DNA of 21,518 bases from NCBI GenBank assembly GCA_021828605.1, contig JAJZEG010000072.1, forward strand, positions 1 through 21,518, given 5' to 3'. The notes beneath the pieces were generated by a model that saw only the letters and a list, made by a program, of their open reading frames with translations, did not search any database and was not told the DNA's origin. A program made the position numbers and the translations under genes. The number at the start of each line of letters is the position of its first letter. The stretch's first letter is position 1. This document shows, in pieces, positions 7,310-15,901 of this stretch. This DNA comes from Pseudomonadota bacterium. GTDB taxonomy: Bacteria > Pseudomonadota > Alphaproteobacteria > Acetobacterales > Acetobacteraceae.

Positions 7310-8506
7310 ATGATCCCTGCTTTGATGCCGAATTACAATCGACTGGATATCGCGTTCGACCATGGCGATGGGGCGTGGCTGATCACCAGCGATGGCCGAC
7401 GATTCCTCGATTTCGGCGCGGGCATCGCCACCTCGTCCCTCGGCCACGGCCATCCTGGCCTGACCAAGGCCATTGCCGAGCAGGCGGCGCGGGTGATCCA
7501 TGTCTCTAATTTATACCGGGTGCCGCAAGCCGAGCAGCTCGCCGCCCGGCTGGTCGCGGCCAGTTTCGCCGATAGCGTGTTTTTTTGTAACTCCGGTGCC
7601 GAGGCCAATGAGGCGCTGGTCAAAGCCTTTCGCAAAACCATGGACGATGCGGGCCAGCCTGAACGCTATCGCATCATTTGCGCCGAGGGCGCGTTCCATG
7701 GCCGCACCCTGGCGATGATCAGCGCCACCGGCAATAAAAAATATCTGGCCGGGTTCGGCCCGGCGGTCGATGGGTTCGATCATGTGCCGTTCAATAATTT
7801 GAACGCGCTGCGCGACGCGATTACCCCGGAAACCGCCGGGATTCTGGTCGAGCCGATCCAGGGCGAAGGCGGCATCCGCCCGGCCTCAGTTGATTATTTG
7901 CGCGGACTGCGCGCCGCCGCCGATGAGTTTTCGCTCCTGCTCGGGTTCGATGAGGTGCAAAGCGGCATGGGGCGCACGGGCAAGTTATTTGCCCATGAAT
8001 GGGCCGGGATCACCCCGGATGCGATCAGCACCGCCAAAGGCATTGGCGGCGGTTTCCCGCTTGGTGCGTTGCTTGCGAATGAGCGCGTGGCCAAAGCCTT
8101 GGTCCCGGGCGCCCATGGCACCACCTATGGCGGCAATCCTTTGGCCTGTGCGGCGGGGAATGCGGTGTTGGATGTGGTGCTGGCGCCGGGGTTTCTCGAT
8201 CAAATCAGCCGGATCGGCGCTCGCCTGCGCGCGCAGCTTGATCGGCTGGTGGCGGCGGAACCCTCGGTATTTTCCGGAGTGCGCGGCCAAGGGCTGATGC
8301 TGGGATTGGTGTGCGCGGTGCCGAACACCGAGTTGCAACAAGCCTGCCTTGCCGAGGGCCTATTGGTGGTGGCGGCGGGGGATAATGTGCTGCGCCTGGT
8401 GCCGCCTTTAATCATCGGCGAGGCCGAATGCGATGAGGCGTATGCGCGCCTGCAAGGGGCGGCCAAACGCTGCCGACCCAGCCTGGTGCAGGCTGCGGCG
8501 AAATGA
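7310..8506 (+). CDS. argD: Acetylornithine aminotransferase
   Basis: A 398-residue class-III PLP aminotransferase that converts N-acetylglutamate semialdehyde to N-acetylornithine in arginine synthesis. The start is the ATG at 7310: [20 protein letters not shown] matches the usual N-terminus of this enzyme, and an open TTG extension to 7250 would overlap the promoter. Visible motifs are [14 protein letters not shown] (37-49), NSGAEANE (94-101), the FHGRT PLP-phosphate region (129-133), EPIQGEGG (181-188), [12 protein letters not shown] (213-224, Asp214 contacts the pyridine nitrogen) and the Schiff-base lysine Lys243 in [13 protein letters not shown]. The Shine-Dalgarno is weak (AAGAAAG). Its stop overlaps argF by 4 bases. 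In many bacteria the same protein also serves as succinyldiaminopimelate aminotransferase. Confidence 0.95.
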   Translation: MIPALMPNYNRLDIAFDHGDGAWLITSDGRRFLDFGAGIATSSLGHGHPGLTKAIAEQAARVIHVSNLYRVPQAEQLAARLVAASFADSVFFCNSGAEANEALVKAFRKTMDDAGQPERYRIICAEGAFHGRTLAMISATGNKKYLAGFGPAVDGFDHVPFNNLNALRDAITPETAGILVEPIQGEGGIRPASVDYLRGLRAAADEFSLLLGFDEVQSGMGRTGKLFAHEWAGITPDAISTAKGIGGGFPLGALLANERVAKALVPGAHGTTYGGNPLACAAGNAVLDVVLAPGFLDQISRIGARLRAQLDRLVAAEPSVFSGVRGQGLMLGLVCAVPNTELQQACLAEGLLVVAAGDNVLRLVPPLIIGEAECDEAYARLQGAAKRCRPSLVQAAAK

Positions 8507-9441
8507 GCGCCGCCATAGAGCCCGGCATGAATGCCAATCCGTTGCGCCATTTCCTCGATCTGTCGATGATCGAAACCCCGATATTGCGCCGCATTCTTGA
8601 TCATGCGGTGCGGTTCAAACGCGCCGGGCGTGGCGCATCCCGGCCCTTGGCCGGTTTTGCCTTGGCGTTGATTTTCGAAAAACCCTCAACCCGCACCCGG
8701 GTCAGTTTTGAGATGGCGATGCGCGGCCTCGGCGGCGATGTGGTCATGCTCTCGTCCAACGAGATGCAAATTGGCCGGGGTGAAACCGTGGCCGATACCG
8801 CGCGGGTGCTGTCGCGCTATGTCGATGCGATCATGCTGCGCACTGATCGCGAGTCGAAACTCCGCGAATTGGCCGCCTTCGCCACGGTGCCGGTGATTAA
8901 CGGCCTGACCGAGCGCTCGCATCCCTGCCAGGTGATGGCCGATATCATGACCTTCGAGGAACATCGCGGCCCGATCGCCGGGCAGGTGATCGCCTGGGTC
9001 GGCGATGGCAATAATATGGCGAAAAGCTGGATCGAGGCGGCGGCGCGGTTCGGCTTTTCGCTCCGCCTCGGCTGTCCGGCAACCCTGCGCCCGGATGCCG
9101 AAGCCATTGCCTGGGCGCGCAATCTCGGCGCCGATATCCTGCTCACCGAGGATCCAAGCGTGGCCGTGCAGGGTGCGCGCTGCGTGGTCACCGATACGTG
9201 GGTGAGCATGGGCGATACCGATATCGCTGCGCGTCACGCCATGCTCGCACCGTATCAGGTCAATGAGCGGTTGATGCGCCAAGCCGCAGCCGACGCCTTA
9301 TTCATGCACTGCCTGCCCGCTCATCGCGATGAGGAGGTCGCTGCCAGCGTGATTGATGGACCGCAATCGGTGGTGTTCGATGAGGCAGAAAACCGCCTAT
9401 TCGCGCAACAGGGGATTTTGCACTGGTCGCTCTGCGGCTGA
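8503..9441 (+). CDS. argF: Ornithine carbamoyltransferase
   Basis: A 312-residue enzyme that makes citrulline from ornithine and carbamoyl phosphate. Motifs are in order: [13 protein letters not shown] with the carbamoyl-phosphate loop STRTR (62-66), [23 protein letters not shown] (84-106), HPCQ (140-143), [11 protein letters not shown] (167-176), DTWVSMGD (231-238, ornithine-binding SMG loop) and [13 protein letters not shown] (267-279, Cys270). Length fits the family. ATGA overlap with argD indicates translational coupling; an alternative ATG at 8527 would also retain the whole catalytic core. In several Acetobacteraceae and related genomes hslO follows argF. Here it is absent, and the next gene is convergent, 11 bases after the stop. 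Confidence 0.96.
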   Translation: MSAAIEPGMNANPLRHFLDLSMIETPILRRILDHAVRFKRAGRGASRPLAGFALALIFEKPSTRTRVSFEMAMRGLGGDVVMLSSNEMQIGRGETVADTARVLSRYVDAIMLRTDRESKLRELAAFATVPVINGLTERSHPCQVMADIMTFEEHRGPIAGQVIAWVGDGNNMAKSWIEAAARFGFSLRLGCPATLRPDAEAIAWARNLGADILLTEDPSVAVQGARCVVTDTWVSMGDTDIAARHAMLAPYQVNERLMRQAAADALFMHCLPAHRDEEVAASVIDGPQSVVFDEAENRLFAQQGILHWSLCG

Positions 9442-9452
9442 GCGAGCGGCGA

Positions 9453-9632
9453 TTAGCTCCAAACGGTGAAGGCGCCGATGATCAACACCACCACGATGAC
9501 CCCGATCACCGTGATCAGCAAGAACCGGGTGAACCGATTCCAGCCGCTTTGGCTCACCTGATTCAAATCAGTATCCGCCGACTTTGCGGGATCACGGGTT
9601 TCACTATTTGCCATCACACTCGCCTGCGACAT
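9453..9632 (-). CDS. 59-aa single-span membrane protein, possibly cytochrome oxidase subunit IV-like
   Basis: A short frame read by hand: ATG at 9630-9632 and TAA at 9455-9453. The first 30 residues are polar (MSQASVMANSETRDPAKSAD, then TDLNQVSQSG). Then comes GWNRFTRFLL followed by a hydrophobic helix ITVIGVIVVVLIIGAFTVW (40-58), ending one residue after. The W-x-x-F-x-R-F pattern before a single C-terminal helix is like the aa3-type cytochrome c oxidase subunit IV small proteins of alphaproteobacteria, but no oxidase genes are nearby and the resemblance is weak. AAGGGA lies 11 bases before the ATG; an internal ATG at codon 7 is also possible. It is 99 bp after purN on the same strand and converges on argF. 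Confidence 0.6.
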   Translation of the reverse strand: MSQASVMANSETRDPAKSADTDLNQVSQSGWNRFTRFLLITVIGVIVVVLIIGAFTVWS

Positions 9633-9731
9633 GGTTCGAGACTTCCCTTGGAGCCGGGTAGGTTAAGCAAATGCCAACCGACCCCTTTCATAACGCTACA
9701 CAACATCGTGACACAAAGTGGATACGGGGGA

Positions 9732-10358
9732 TTAGCCGGAAATGCAAGGGTTTACCAGTGCGCTATCCGGGTCAGCCGTCCGAGCGGTGCCGGTGATCAA
9801 CGCGGCCAGAGCCGCCGGATAAAGACAGTGCTCCTGCCTCAGCACCCGCGCCGCCAGCGTCGCTTCATCGTCCTCAGCGCGCACCGGCACCGCCGCTTGG
9901 GCCAAAATCGGTCCCTCATCCATCCCCGCAGTTACCAAATGCACGGTGCATCCATGCAATTTGACCCCCGCCGCCAAAGCGCGCTGGTGGGTGTCCAGGC
10001 CGGGAAAGGCCGGCAGCAAGGAGGGGTGAATATTCATCATCCGCCCGGCCCAGTTTTGCACCAAAAACGGCGTCAGCAGCCGCATATATCCGGCTAAACA
10101 TACATAGGCGCAGCCCACCGCCCGGAGCGCCGCATCCACCGCCTGCTCATGCGCCGCACGATCAGCGCCAAAAGGCCGACTGGCAATCACCTGCGTTACA
10201 ATGCCGTGCCGTGCGGCATAATCCAGCCCCGCCGCATCGGCCCGATTGGCAATCACCAAAGCGATTTCTGCCGGATAATCAGGCCGGGCCGCCGCATCGA
10301 TCAAGGCCGCCATGTTCGAGCCCCGCCCGGAAATCAGAATCCCAACCCGCTGCTTCAT
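9732..10358 (-). CDS. purN: Phosphoribosylglycinamide formyltransferase
   Basis: A 208-residue enzyme (GART) that transfers the formyl group of N10-formyl-THF to GAR, the third step of purine synthesis. Motifs: [13 protein letters not shown] with GRGSN at 11-15 (phosphate binding), LAGYMRLL (88-95), [12 protein letters not shown] (109-120) and MDEGPILAQ (146-154). The catalytic residues Asn109, His111 and Asp147 stand at a constant offset of 3 from Asn106, His108 and Asp144 of the E. coli enzyme. The start codon overlaps the purM stop by 4 bases (ATGA), giving a purM-purN operon, as in E. coli. It competes with PurU (6066) for formyl-THF. Confidence 0.97.
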   Translation of the reverse strand: MKQRVGILISGRGSNMAALIDAAARPDYPAEIALVIANRADAAGLDYAARHGIVTQVIASRPFGADRAAHEQAVDAALRAVGCAYVCLAGYMRLLTPFLVQNWAGRMMNIHPSLLPAFPGLDTHQRALAAGVKLHGCTVHLVTAGMDEGPILAQAAVPVRAEDDEATLAARVLRQEHCLYPAALAALITGTARTADPDSALVNPCISG

Positions 10359-11431
10359 CCAAACAAGTTCGCGGCATGAGGAATTTGTACCGTTGCCGGG
10401 CCGGGCGCCGCCGCCAAATGGCCCAGCTGCATCGCTGGTGTGCCCATGTCGGCCAGCAGGCTTTGCGTCGCCGCCACATCACCCGGTCGCACCACCAGCA
10501 CCATGCCGATGCCGCAATTAAACACCCGCAACATCTCCTCGGGCGCGACCCGCCCGGCGCGCGCCAACCACGCAAATACCGGCGGCATGGTCCAAGCCTG
10601 ATCAAGGATCGCGGCACAGCCATCGGGCAGCACCCGGGGCACATTACCCGGCAATCCGCCGCCGGTGATATGCGCGGCGGCACGCAATAATCCAGCCCGC
10701 GCCAGAGCGAGAAGGGGTCGCACATAAAGCGCTGTCGGCTGCATCAAAGCCTGGCCGAGGGTTTGCCCAGAGGCGAGGGGCGCGAAGGGTGCAGCGTCGG
10801 CCCAGCCCAGCTTGGCGTGTTCGACAATCCGGCGCACCATCGAAAATCCGTTCGAATGCACCCCGGTGCTCGGCAGGCCGAGCAGAATATCGCCCGGCGC
10901 CACGCCAGCGGGTAACAACCCGTCGCGCGGCGCGGCGCCCACCGCAAAGCCGGCCAAATCATAATCACCGTCGTGATACATGCCCGGCATTTCAGCGGTC
11001 TCACCGCCAATCAGCGCGCAGCCGACCTGGCGGCAGCCCTCGGCAATCCCGCCAATCACCGCGCGCGCCACCGCCACATCCAACGCGCCGGTTGCGAAAT
11101 AATCGAGGAAAAACAAAGGCTCAGCGCCTTGCACCACCAGGTCGTTCACACACATCGCCACCAGATCAATGCCCACACTCTCATGAATGCCGGTATCAAT
11201 CGCCAGGCGCAATTTGGTGCCCACCCCATCGGTGGTCGCCACCAGCACCGGATCGGCAAAGCCCGCCGCGCGCAGGTCAAACAGCGCGCCAAAGCCGCCC
11301 AGGCTCCCCATCACCCCGGCCCGCGACGTGGCTTTCGCCAGCGGCTTGATCGCCTCGATCAGCGCATCCCCTGCATCAATATCGACGCCGGACTCCCGAT
11401 ACGTCACGCTTTTGTCAACGCTGCTGGTCAT
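10355..11431 (-). CDS. purM: Phosphoribosylformylglycinamidine cyclo-ligase
   Basis: A 358-residue AIR synthetase (purine step five: ATP-dependent ring closure of FGAM). The start is the ATG at 11429-11431 with a GGAG element 6 bases upstream. The open frame continues 10 codons further to 11461, without a ribosome-binding site. Motifs: [20 protein letters not shown] (11-30), GGFGALFDL (45-53), the ATP/metal segment TTDGVGTKL (66-74), [20 protein letters not shown] (94-113), [12 protein letters not shown] (141-152) and [10 protein letters not shown] and FNCGIGM in the C-terminal half. Normal family length (about 345-360). The upstream 343 bp are divergent to the AI-2E-type permease. Confidence 0.97.
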   Translation of the reverse strand: MTSSVDKSVTYRESGVDIDAGDALIEAIKPLAKATSRAGVMGSLGGFGALFDLRAAGFADPVLVATTDGVGTKLRLAIDTGIHESVGIDLVAMCVNDLVVQGAEPLFFLDYFATGALDVAVARAVIGGIAEGCRQVGCALIGGETAEMPGMYHDGDYDLAGFAVGAAPRDGLLPAGVAPGDILLGLPSTGVHSNGFSMVRRIVEHAKLGWADAAPFAPLASGQTLGQALMQPTALYVRPLLALARAGLLRAAAHITGGGLPGNVPRVLPDGCAAILDQAWTMPPVFAWLARAGRVAPEEMLRVFNCGIGMVLVVRPGDVAATQSLLADMGTPAMQLGHLAAAPGPATVQIPHAANLFG

Positions 11432-11565
11432 CCCTGTCTCCGATGCGCTATGTCCATTCAACGATATAGGCTTGTCGCCCCGAATGGCGCAGCGCGGCTC
11501 ATTCCCCGGCGCGCCACCATGAACTGTCTATCATCACAGCCCGGTGCGGGGCGCAACCACCCTCA

Positions 11566-11687
11566 CTAGAGCGCGATATGTTCAGATTGACGCAGTCGCG
11601 CCAATCTGACACGCTCTAGCTTTGTTTGCGAGGCTGAGCAACGCTTGTCATTGCCGCGCATTATGCGCGTCAATTCCAAACGATCAG
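11566..11687 (-). repeat. Dispersed intergenic repeat, copy 2 (122 bp, inverted)
   Basis: The reverse complement of this stretch matches 941-1063: 39 of 39 bases identical in the outer part (11687-11649), a divergent 29-base middle, and 51 of 54 in the hairpin core (11619-11566). Its core folds better than copy 1: the outer 10-bp stem is paired throughout apart from one G/T wobble, and TCAGATTG/CAATCTGA is a perfect 8-bp inner stem. Here the element stands in a divergent intergenic region, not at a gene end. Two of the three core differences restore pairing relative to copy 1. Confidence 0.9.
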
Positions 11688-11722
11688 GCTTGGACATTCA
11701 ACTGTTGAGTGGCCTGCTTATC

Positions 11723-11749
11723 CCTGAAATTCATGCTATGAATTTCGGG
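11723..11749 (+). promoter_or_regulatory. Strong dyad upstream of the permease-hdaA-ppk operon
   Basis: GAAATTCAT (11726-11734) and ATGAATTTC (11738-11746) are perfect inverted repeats 3 bases apart, and the stem extends to 12 pairs with C-G, C-G and one T-G outside. It ends 25 bases before the permease ATG. There is no T-run, so it is more like an operator for a dimeric regulator or a 5'-leader hairpin than a terminator. The bound protein is unknown. Confidence 0.55.
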
Positions 11750-11774
11750 TGCAGGACACGAGGACAGATCGACC

Positions 11775-12899
11775 ATGAGTGACGGCCCGACCAACGCAAC
11801 CCGCAAGGATGGCGGATTATTCTCCCAAATCCGCTGGCCCCGCATTCTCGCGATTGTGGCCGGGCTGCTGGTCGTATGGATTTTTCTGCGGCTGTTTTCG
11901 GGCATTTTGCTGCCCTTCGTCACGGCGGCGGGCATTGCCTATTTTCTGGACCCTGCGGTGTCAGCCCTCTATCGGCTCGGCGTGCCGCGCTCGCTCGGCG
12001 CCTCAATCGCGCTGCTCGGCCTGATCGCCTTTCTGTTGCTCAGCGGCCTGTTGCTCTATCCGCTCGCGGCGGCGCAGTTCCATCTGCTGATCACCCAGCT
12101 TCCCACCATGATCAGCCGGTTGCAAAACTTCGCCACCATTCAAGTCATTCAAATCCAGGCGCATTTCGGGTCGAGCTTCGTCTCCAGCAAGCTCAAGCAA
12201 GTGCTGCATAACGAGACCGGCACCATCATGGGCTTCGCCGGCACCGCTTTGAGCCACGTGCTGGGCACCGGCTTCGCTGTGTTCAACATCATCACCTTGC
12301 TCATCATCACGCCGGTGGTCACCTTTTACTTGCTGCGCGATTGGCCGTCAGTGGTGGCCCGCATCGATTCCTGGCTGCCGCGCTCGCACGAGGCGGTGAT
12401 TCGCGGGCTCGCCACCGAAATCAGCCGAATCCTCAACGCATGGCTGCGCGGTCAAGCGATTTGCTGCCTGTTTCTGGCCACTTTCTATGCCATCGCCCTC
12501 ACCGCCGCCGGGCTCAATTTGGGCTTAGTGATCGGGCTAACGGCGGGGCTGCTGTCGTTCATCCCTTACGTTGGCACCATTGTCGGGGCGATTTCCTCCA
12601 TCGTGCTGGCCTTGGGCCAGTTTCATGGGCTCGACCCGATATTGATCGTCGCCGGTATTTTCGTCATCGGCCAATTATTGAACGATTATGTGGTCGCCCC
12701 GCGCTTCCTGGGTGACCGGCTGGGGTTGGGCGCGGCCTGGGTGATTTGTGCTTTGTTCGCAGGCGCTGAAACCTTCGGTTTTGTCGGCGTGCTGCTCGCG
12801 GTGCCGGTCACCGCGACATTAGGGGTGCTGACGCGGTTCTGGCTCAAAATTTATCTCCAGAGTTCTCTGTATCTCGATCCACCGAAATCGCGCGCATGA
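11775..12899 (+). CDS. AI-2E family (PerM/YdiK-type) transporter
   Basis: A 374-residue polytopic inner-membrane protein with about eight helices. An N-terminal cytoplasmic stretch is followed by paired helices from about residue 24 to 60 and 73 to 100, a long soluble loop (about 104-160), then five or so more helices. Family markers are LLPFVTAAGIAYFLDP (46-60), GLNLGLVIGLTAGLLSFIPYVGTIVGAI in the C-terminal half, and NDYVVAPRFLGDRLGL. This family includes TqsA (AI-2 exporter), but most members have other or unknown roles such as Na+/H+ antiport, so quorum sensing should not be assumed. It lies directly before hdaA, with which it shares a 4-base overlap. This permease-hdaA-ppk order recurs in related alphaproteobacteria to my recollection. 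Confidence 0.85.
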   Translation: MSDGPTNATRKDGGLFSQIRWPRILAIVAGLLVVWIFLRLFSGILLPFVTAAGIAYFLDPAVSALYRLGVPRSLGASIALLGLIAFLLLSGLLLYPLAAAQFHLLITQLPTMISRLQNFATIQVIQIQAHFGSSFVSSKLKQVLHNETGTIMGFAGTALSHVLGTGFAVFNIITLLIITPVVTFYLLRDWPSVVARIDSWLPRSHEAVIRGLATEISRILNAWLRGQAICCLFLATFYAIALTAAGLNLGLVIGLTAGLLSFIPYVGTIVGAISSIVLALGQFHGLDPILIVAGIFVIGQLLNDYVVAPRFLGDRLGLGAAWVICALFAGAETFGFVGVLLAVPVTATLGVLTRFWLKIYLQSSLYLDPPKSRA

Positions 12900-13666
12900 G
12901 CGCATCCCCCTGGTTCGCGCAAGCCCGGCAACTCGCACTCCCGCTCGATGAACCATCGGGGTTTTCGCCCGATGATTTCACCCAAGGCCCATCCAATGCG
13001 CAAGCGTGCGTGGCACTGGCCAACCCGGATGCCTGGGTCAATCACCGGCTGGTGCTGTGGGGCGAGGCCGGATGCGGCAAGTCGCATCTGGCGGCCATTT
13101 GGGCGCAAACGACAGGCGCTCTGATCATGCCCGCTTCGACCCTGCGCACCCCGATCCACCCTGATCATCAAGCAAAGCGCCTGGTTATCGAGGATATTGA
13201 CGCAACCGCCGACCCGCTCGCTTTGCTCGCCAGCCTCAATATCGCGCATGCGGCGCATCAAGCGGTGTTGCTCACCTCGCGCGTCCCCCCCGCGCGCTTG
13301 GCGCTGGATCCGCCCGATCTCGCGAGCCGCCTGCGCGCGAGCCTGATTATCGCGATCACCCCCGCCGATGACGCGCTGTTGGCGCTGCTGCTGGACCGGC
13401 TGATGGCCAAGCGCCAACTCCGGTTGAATGAACCGCTGCGCCAATATTTGCTCAGCCATTTGCCGCGCCAGCCGGGCATTTTGCGTGAGGCGGTAACCCG
13501 GCTGGATCGAGCCGCACTGGCGCGCGGCATCGCCCCGTCGCGCCGCCTCGCCGAGCATATTTTAGTCGATTTACTGGAATCTCCTGAGTCGGATGCCAAA
13601 TTTCAGCCAGACCGCACGCCAAATTCGTCCAATTTTCACGCGACTCAGCCACTGCTCACGCTATAA
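12896..13666 (+). CDS. hdaA: DnaA regulatory inactivator HdaA
   Basis: A 256-residue AAA+ protein related to DnaA domain III that promotes ATP hydrolysis by DnaA after replication starts, when bound to the DNA-loaded sliding clamp. Visible: clamp-binding motif QLALPL (12-17) near the N-terminus; Walker A GEAGCGKS (56-63); Walker B IEDID (98-102); sensor region LLTSRVPP (125-132); and the C-terminal LSHLPRQPGILREAVTRLD (186-204) with the sensor-2 arginine region. The protein ends in a 27-residue acidic-then-polar tail (230-256) beyond the usual domain. ATG overlaps the permease stop (ATGA). It is not DnaA itself: the C-terminal DNA-binding domain IV is missing. Confidence 0.92.
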   Translation: MSASPWFAQARQLALPLDEPSGFSPDDFTQGPSNAQACVALANPDAWVNHRLVLWGEAGCGKSHLAAIWAQTTGALIMPASTLRTPIHPDHQAKRLVIEDIDATADPLALLASLNIAHAAHQAVLLTSRVPPARLALDPPDLASRLRASLIIAITPADDALLALLLDRLMAKRQLRLNEPLRQYLLSHLPRQPGILREAVTRLDRAALARGIAPSRRLAEHILVDLLESPESDAKFQPDRTPNSSNFHATQPLLTL

Positions 13667-13697
13667 GGGTTGAACCATCTATCGAGGATTTTGCGCC

Positions 13698-15890
13698 ATG
13701 GACCTTCCGATCACTGACAGCACCCGCCCGTCCCCGATCCGCGAAGACCCGGCGCGCTTCATTAATCGTGAATTATCCTGGCTTGATTTCAACGCGCGGG
13801 TGCTCGCCGCTGCCGAGGAAAAACGCTACCCGCTGCTGGAGCGGTTGCGGTTTGTGTCGATTAGCGCCTCGAACCTGGACGAGTTTTATTCGGTGCGTAT
13901 CGCCGGGCTGATCGGCCAGGTGCGGGCCGGAATATTATTGCGCTCGAGTGATAATCTAACGCCCAGCCAACAGCTCGCCGCCGTGAGTGCGCGCACCCGC
14001 GATTTATTGACCGCCCAACAAACCGTGCTCGCCGATTTGCGCGAGGCCTTGGCCGCAACCGGCATCGAAATCACCGATGGCCACGCGCTCACCGTCGAGG
14101 ATCGACGTTTTCTCGACCAATATTTCATGGAACAGGTGTTCCCGGTGCTCACGCCGCTCGCGGTGGACCCGGCGCACCCGTTTCCGTTCGTCCCCAATAT
14201 GGGCCTGGTGCTCGCTTTGAAACTGATCCGCGAGGAGGATGGCGGGGCGATGCGCGGCCTGATCCCGCTCCCCGCTCAAACCAGCCGCTTCATTCGCTTG
14301 CCCACGGAAGCGCAAAACAACGCGCGCGCCGTGGTTCGGTTTATCCCGCTGGAAAATTTGGTGCTGTTATTCCTCGGTCATTTATTCCCCGGCTTTCGCC
14401 TCTCCGGCTCCGGCCTGTTTCGGGTGATCCGCGACACCGATGTCGAGTTCGAGGAAGAAGCCGAAGATCTGGTGCAATCCTATCAATCCGCCCTCAAGCG
14501 GCGGCGCCGGGGGGTTGCGATTCAACTCACTTTAGCCGCCGACATGCCCGAGGATTTGCGCGCGTTAGTGATCGAGGAGGTGGAAGCCCCCGCCGATCAA
14601 ATCATCATCGAGCCGGGCTTGCTCGGTTTGGTCGATGTCAAGGAAATCATTGTCAAAGACCGGCCCGATTTGTTATTCAAATCGCACACGCCGCGCTTCC
14701 CCGAACGAATTCGCGATTTCGGCGGCGATTGTTTCGCAGCGATTCGCAACAAAGACATCATTGTCCATCATCCGTTCGAGAGTTTTGATGTCGTGGTGCA
14801 GTTCCTGCGTCAAGCCGCGTCAGACCCTAATGTCGTTGCGATCAAGCAAACCTTATATCGCACCAGCCGCGACTCGCCCATTGTCGGCGCGTTGATCGAG
14901 GCCGCCGAGGCGGGAAAATCCGTCACTGCGATGATCGAGCTGCGCGCGCGGTTCGATGAGGAAGCCAATATTCGCCTCGCCCGCGCGCTCGAAGCCGCCG
15001 GGGTGCAGGTGGTCTATGGATTTATCGGTTTGAAAACCCACGCTAAACTCTCGTTAGTGGTGCGCCGCGAGGGCAACATGCTGCGCTCCTATGCGCATTT
15101 TGGCACCGGCAATTATCACCCGATCACCGCGCGCATCTATACCGACCTGTCATTTTTCACCACTGATCCTGAACTAACACGCGACTCTGCCCGGCTATTC
15201 AATTACATGACCGGCTATGCCCGCCCGGAGCTGATGGAACAGCTCGTGTTCAGCCCGCTGACCACAAGGCGCACCATCGGCGGCTTGATTGACGCCGAAA
15301 TTGCGGCTGCGGGGCGCGGCGAACCGTCCGGCATTTGGCTGAAAATGAATTCGCTGGTCGATGAACGGTTGATCGATCATCTCTATGCCGCATCGTCCGC
15401 CGGGGTGCCGATCCATTGCGTGGTGCGCGGCATTTGCTGCCTGCGTCCCGGCGTGCCCGGCCTATCGGAAACCATCACCGTCAAATCACTGATCGGGCGC
15501 TTCCTGGAACATGCCCGCATCGCCGTATTCGCGAATGGCGCGCCGATGCCGACCCGCCAGAACAAGGTTTTCATCTCGAGTGCCGATTGGATGGCGCGCA
15601 ATCTGGACTGGCGGATCGAAAGCTTCGTGCCCATCCATAATCCCACCGTCCATGCCCAGGTGCTTGATCAAATTATGGCGGTCAATTTGCGCGACAACGT
15701 CAATGCCTGGAGCCTGGATAGCGCAGGGCTCTGGCATAAATGCCCCTCGGGTGATGAGCCGGTATCGGCCCATAATTACTTCATGACCAACCCATCGCTC
15801 TCCGGGCGCGGCTCCGCCTTGCATGGCCAGGCCAGCGAGCCGCTGCGCGATTCAAACCGGTCGCGCAAAACTTTTCTAACGCGTGATTAG
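13698..15890 (+). CDS. ppk: Polyphosphate kinase 1
   Basis: A 730-residue PPK1 that reversibly polymerises the gamma-phosphate of ATP into polyphosphate. Order: N domain (RFINRELSWLDFNARVL, 21-37), head domain with SASNLDEFYSVRIAG (56-70), and catalytic domains C1 and C2 of the phospholipase-D-like type. The phosphorylated His448 (GLKTHAKLSLV) and second catalytic His605 (RFLEHARIAVF) are 157 residues apart, exactly like His435/His592 of E. coli, and HFGTGNYHP lies near 473-481. ISSADWMARNLDWRIESF follows. Length is slightly above the 688-aa E. coli enzyme because of N-terminal and C-terminal tails. It follows hdaA by 31 bases with a GAGG about 11 bases before the ATG. No ppx is present here. 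Confidence 0.97.
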   Translation: MDLPITDSTRPSPIREDPARFINRELSWLDFNARVLAAAEEKRYPLLERLRFVSISASNLDEFYSVRIAGLIGQVRAGILLRSSDNLTPSQQLAAVSARTRDLLTAQQTVLADLREALAATGIEITDGHALTVEDRRFLDQYFMEQVFPVLTPLAVDPAHPFPFVPNMGLVLALKLIREEDGGAMRGLIPLPAQTSRFIRLPTEAQNNARAVVRFIPLENLVLLFLGHLFPGFRLSGSGLFRVIRDTDVEFEEEAEDLVQSYQSALKRRRRGVAIQLTLAADMPEDLRALVIEEVEAPADQIIIEPGLLGLVDVKEIIVKDRPDLLFKSHTPRFPERIRDFGGDCFAAIRNKDIIVHHPFESFDVVVQFLRQAASDPNVVAIKQTLYRTSRDSPIVGALIEAAEAGKSVTAMIELRARFDEEANIRLARALEAAGVQVVYGFIGLKTHAKLSLVVRREGNMLRSYAHFGTGNYHPITARIYTDLSFFTTDPELTRDSARLFNYMTGYARPELMEQLVFSPLTTRRTIGGLIDAEIAAAGRGEPSGIWLKMNSLVDERLIDHLYAASSAGVPIHCVVRGICCLRPGVPGLSETITVKSLIGRFLEHARIAVFANGAPMPTRQNKVFISSADWMARNLDWRIESFVPIHNPTVHAQVLDQIMAVNLRDNVNAWSLDSAGLWHKCPSGDEPVSAHNYFMTNPSLSGRGSALHGQASEPLRDSNRSRKTFLTRD

Positions 15891-15901
15891 CAGAGCAGGC
15901 A

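Larger units (their letters stand above)
11432..11774. other. 343-bp divergent intergenic region purM / AI-2E-type permease
   Basis: It holds the purM leader (11432 to about 11560), repeat copy 2 (11566-11687) and the dyad at 11723-11749. No convincing coding frame was seen. No strong promoter pair was recognised for either gene, although one must exist for each. The only hydrophobic or ribosome-binding signals are those of the flanking genes. Confidence 0.6.

Noticed and set aside
11775..12899. Quorum-sensing AI-2 exporter as a firm function
   Set aside because: The family name does not imply AI-2 transport; no luxS or related gene is visible.
12851..13558. 235-codon minus-strand frame opposite hdaA
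   Set aside because: Shadow of the HdaA reading frame; no motifs and no ribosome-binding site recognised.
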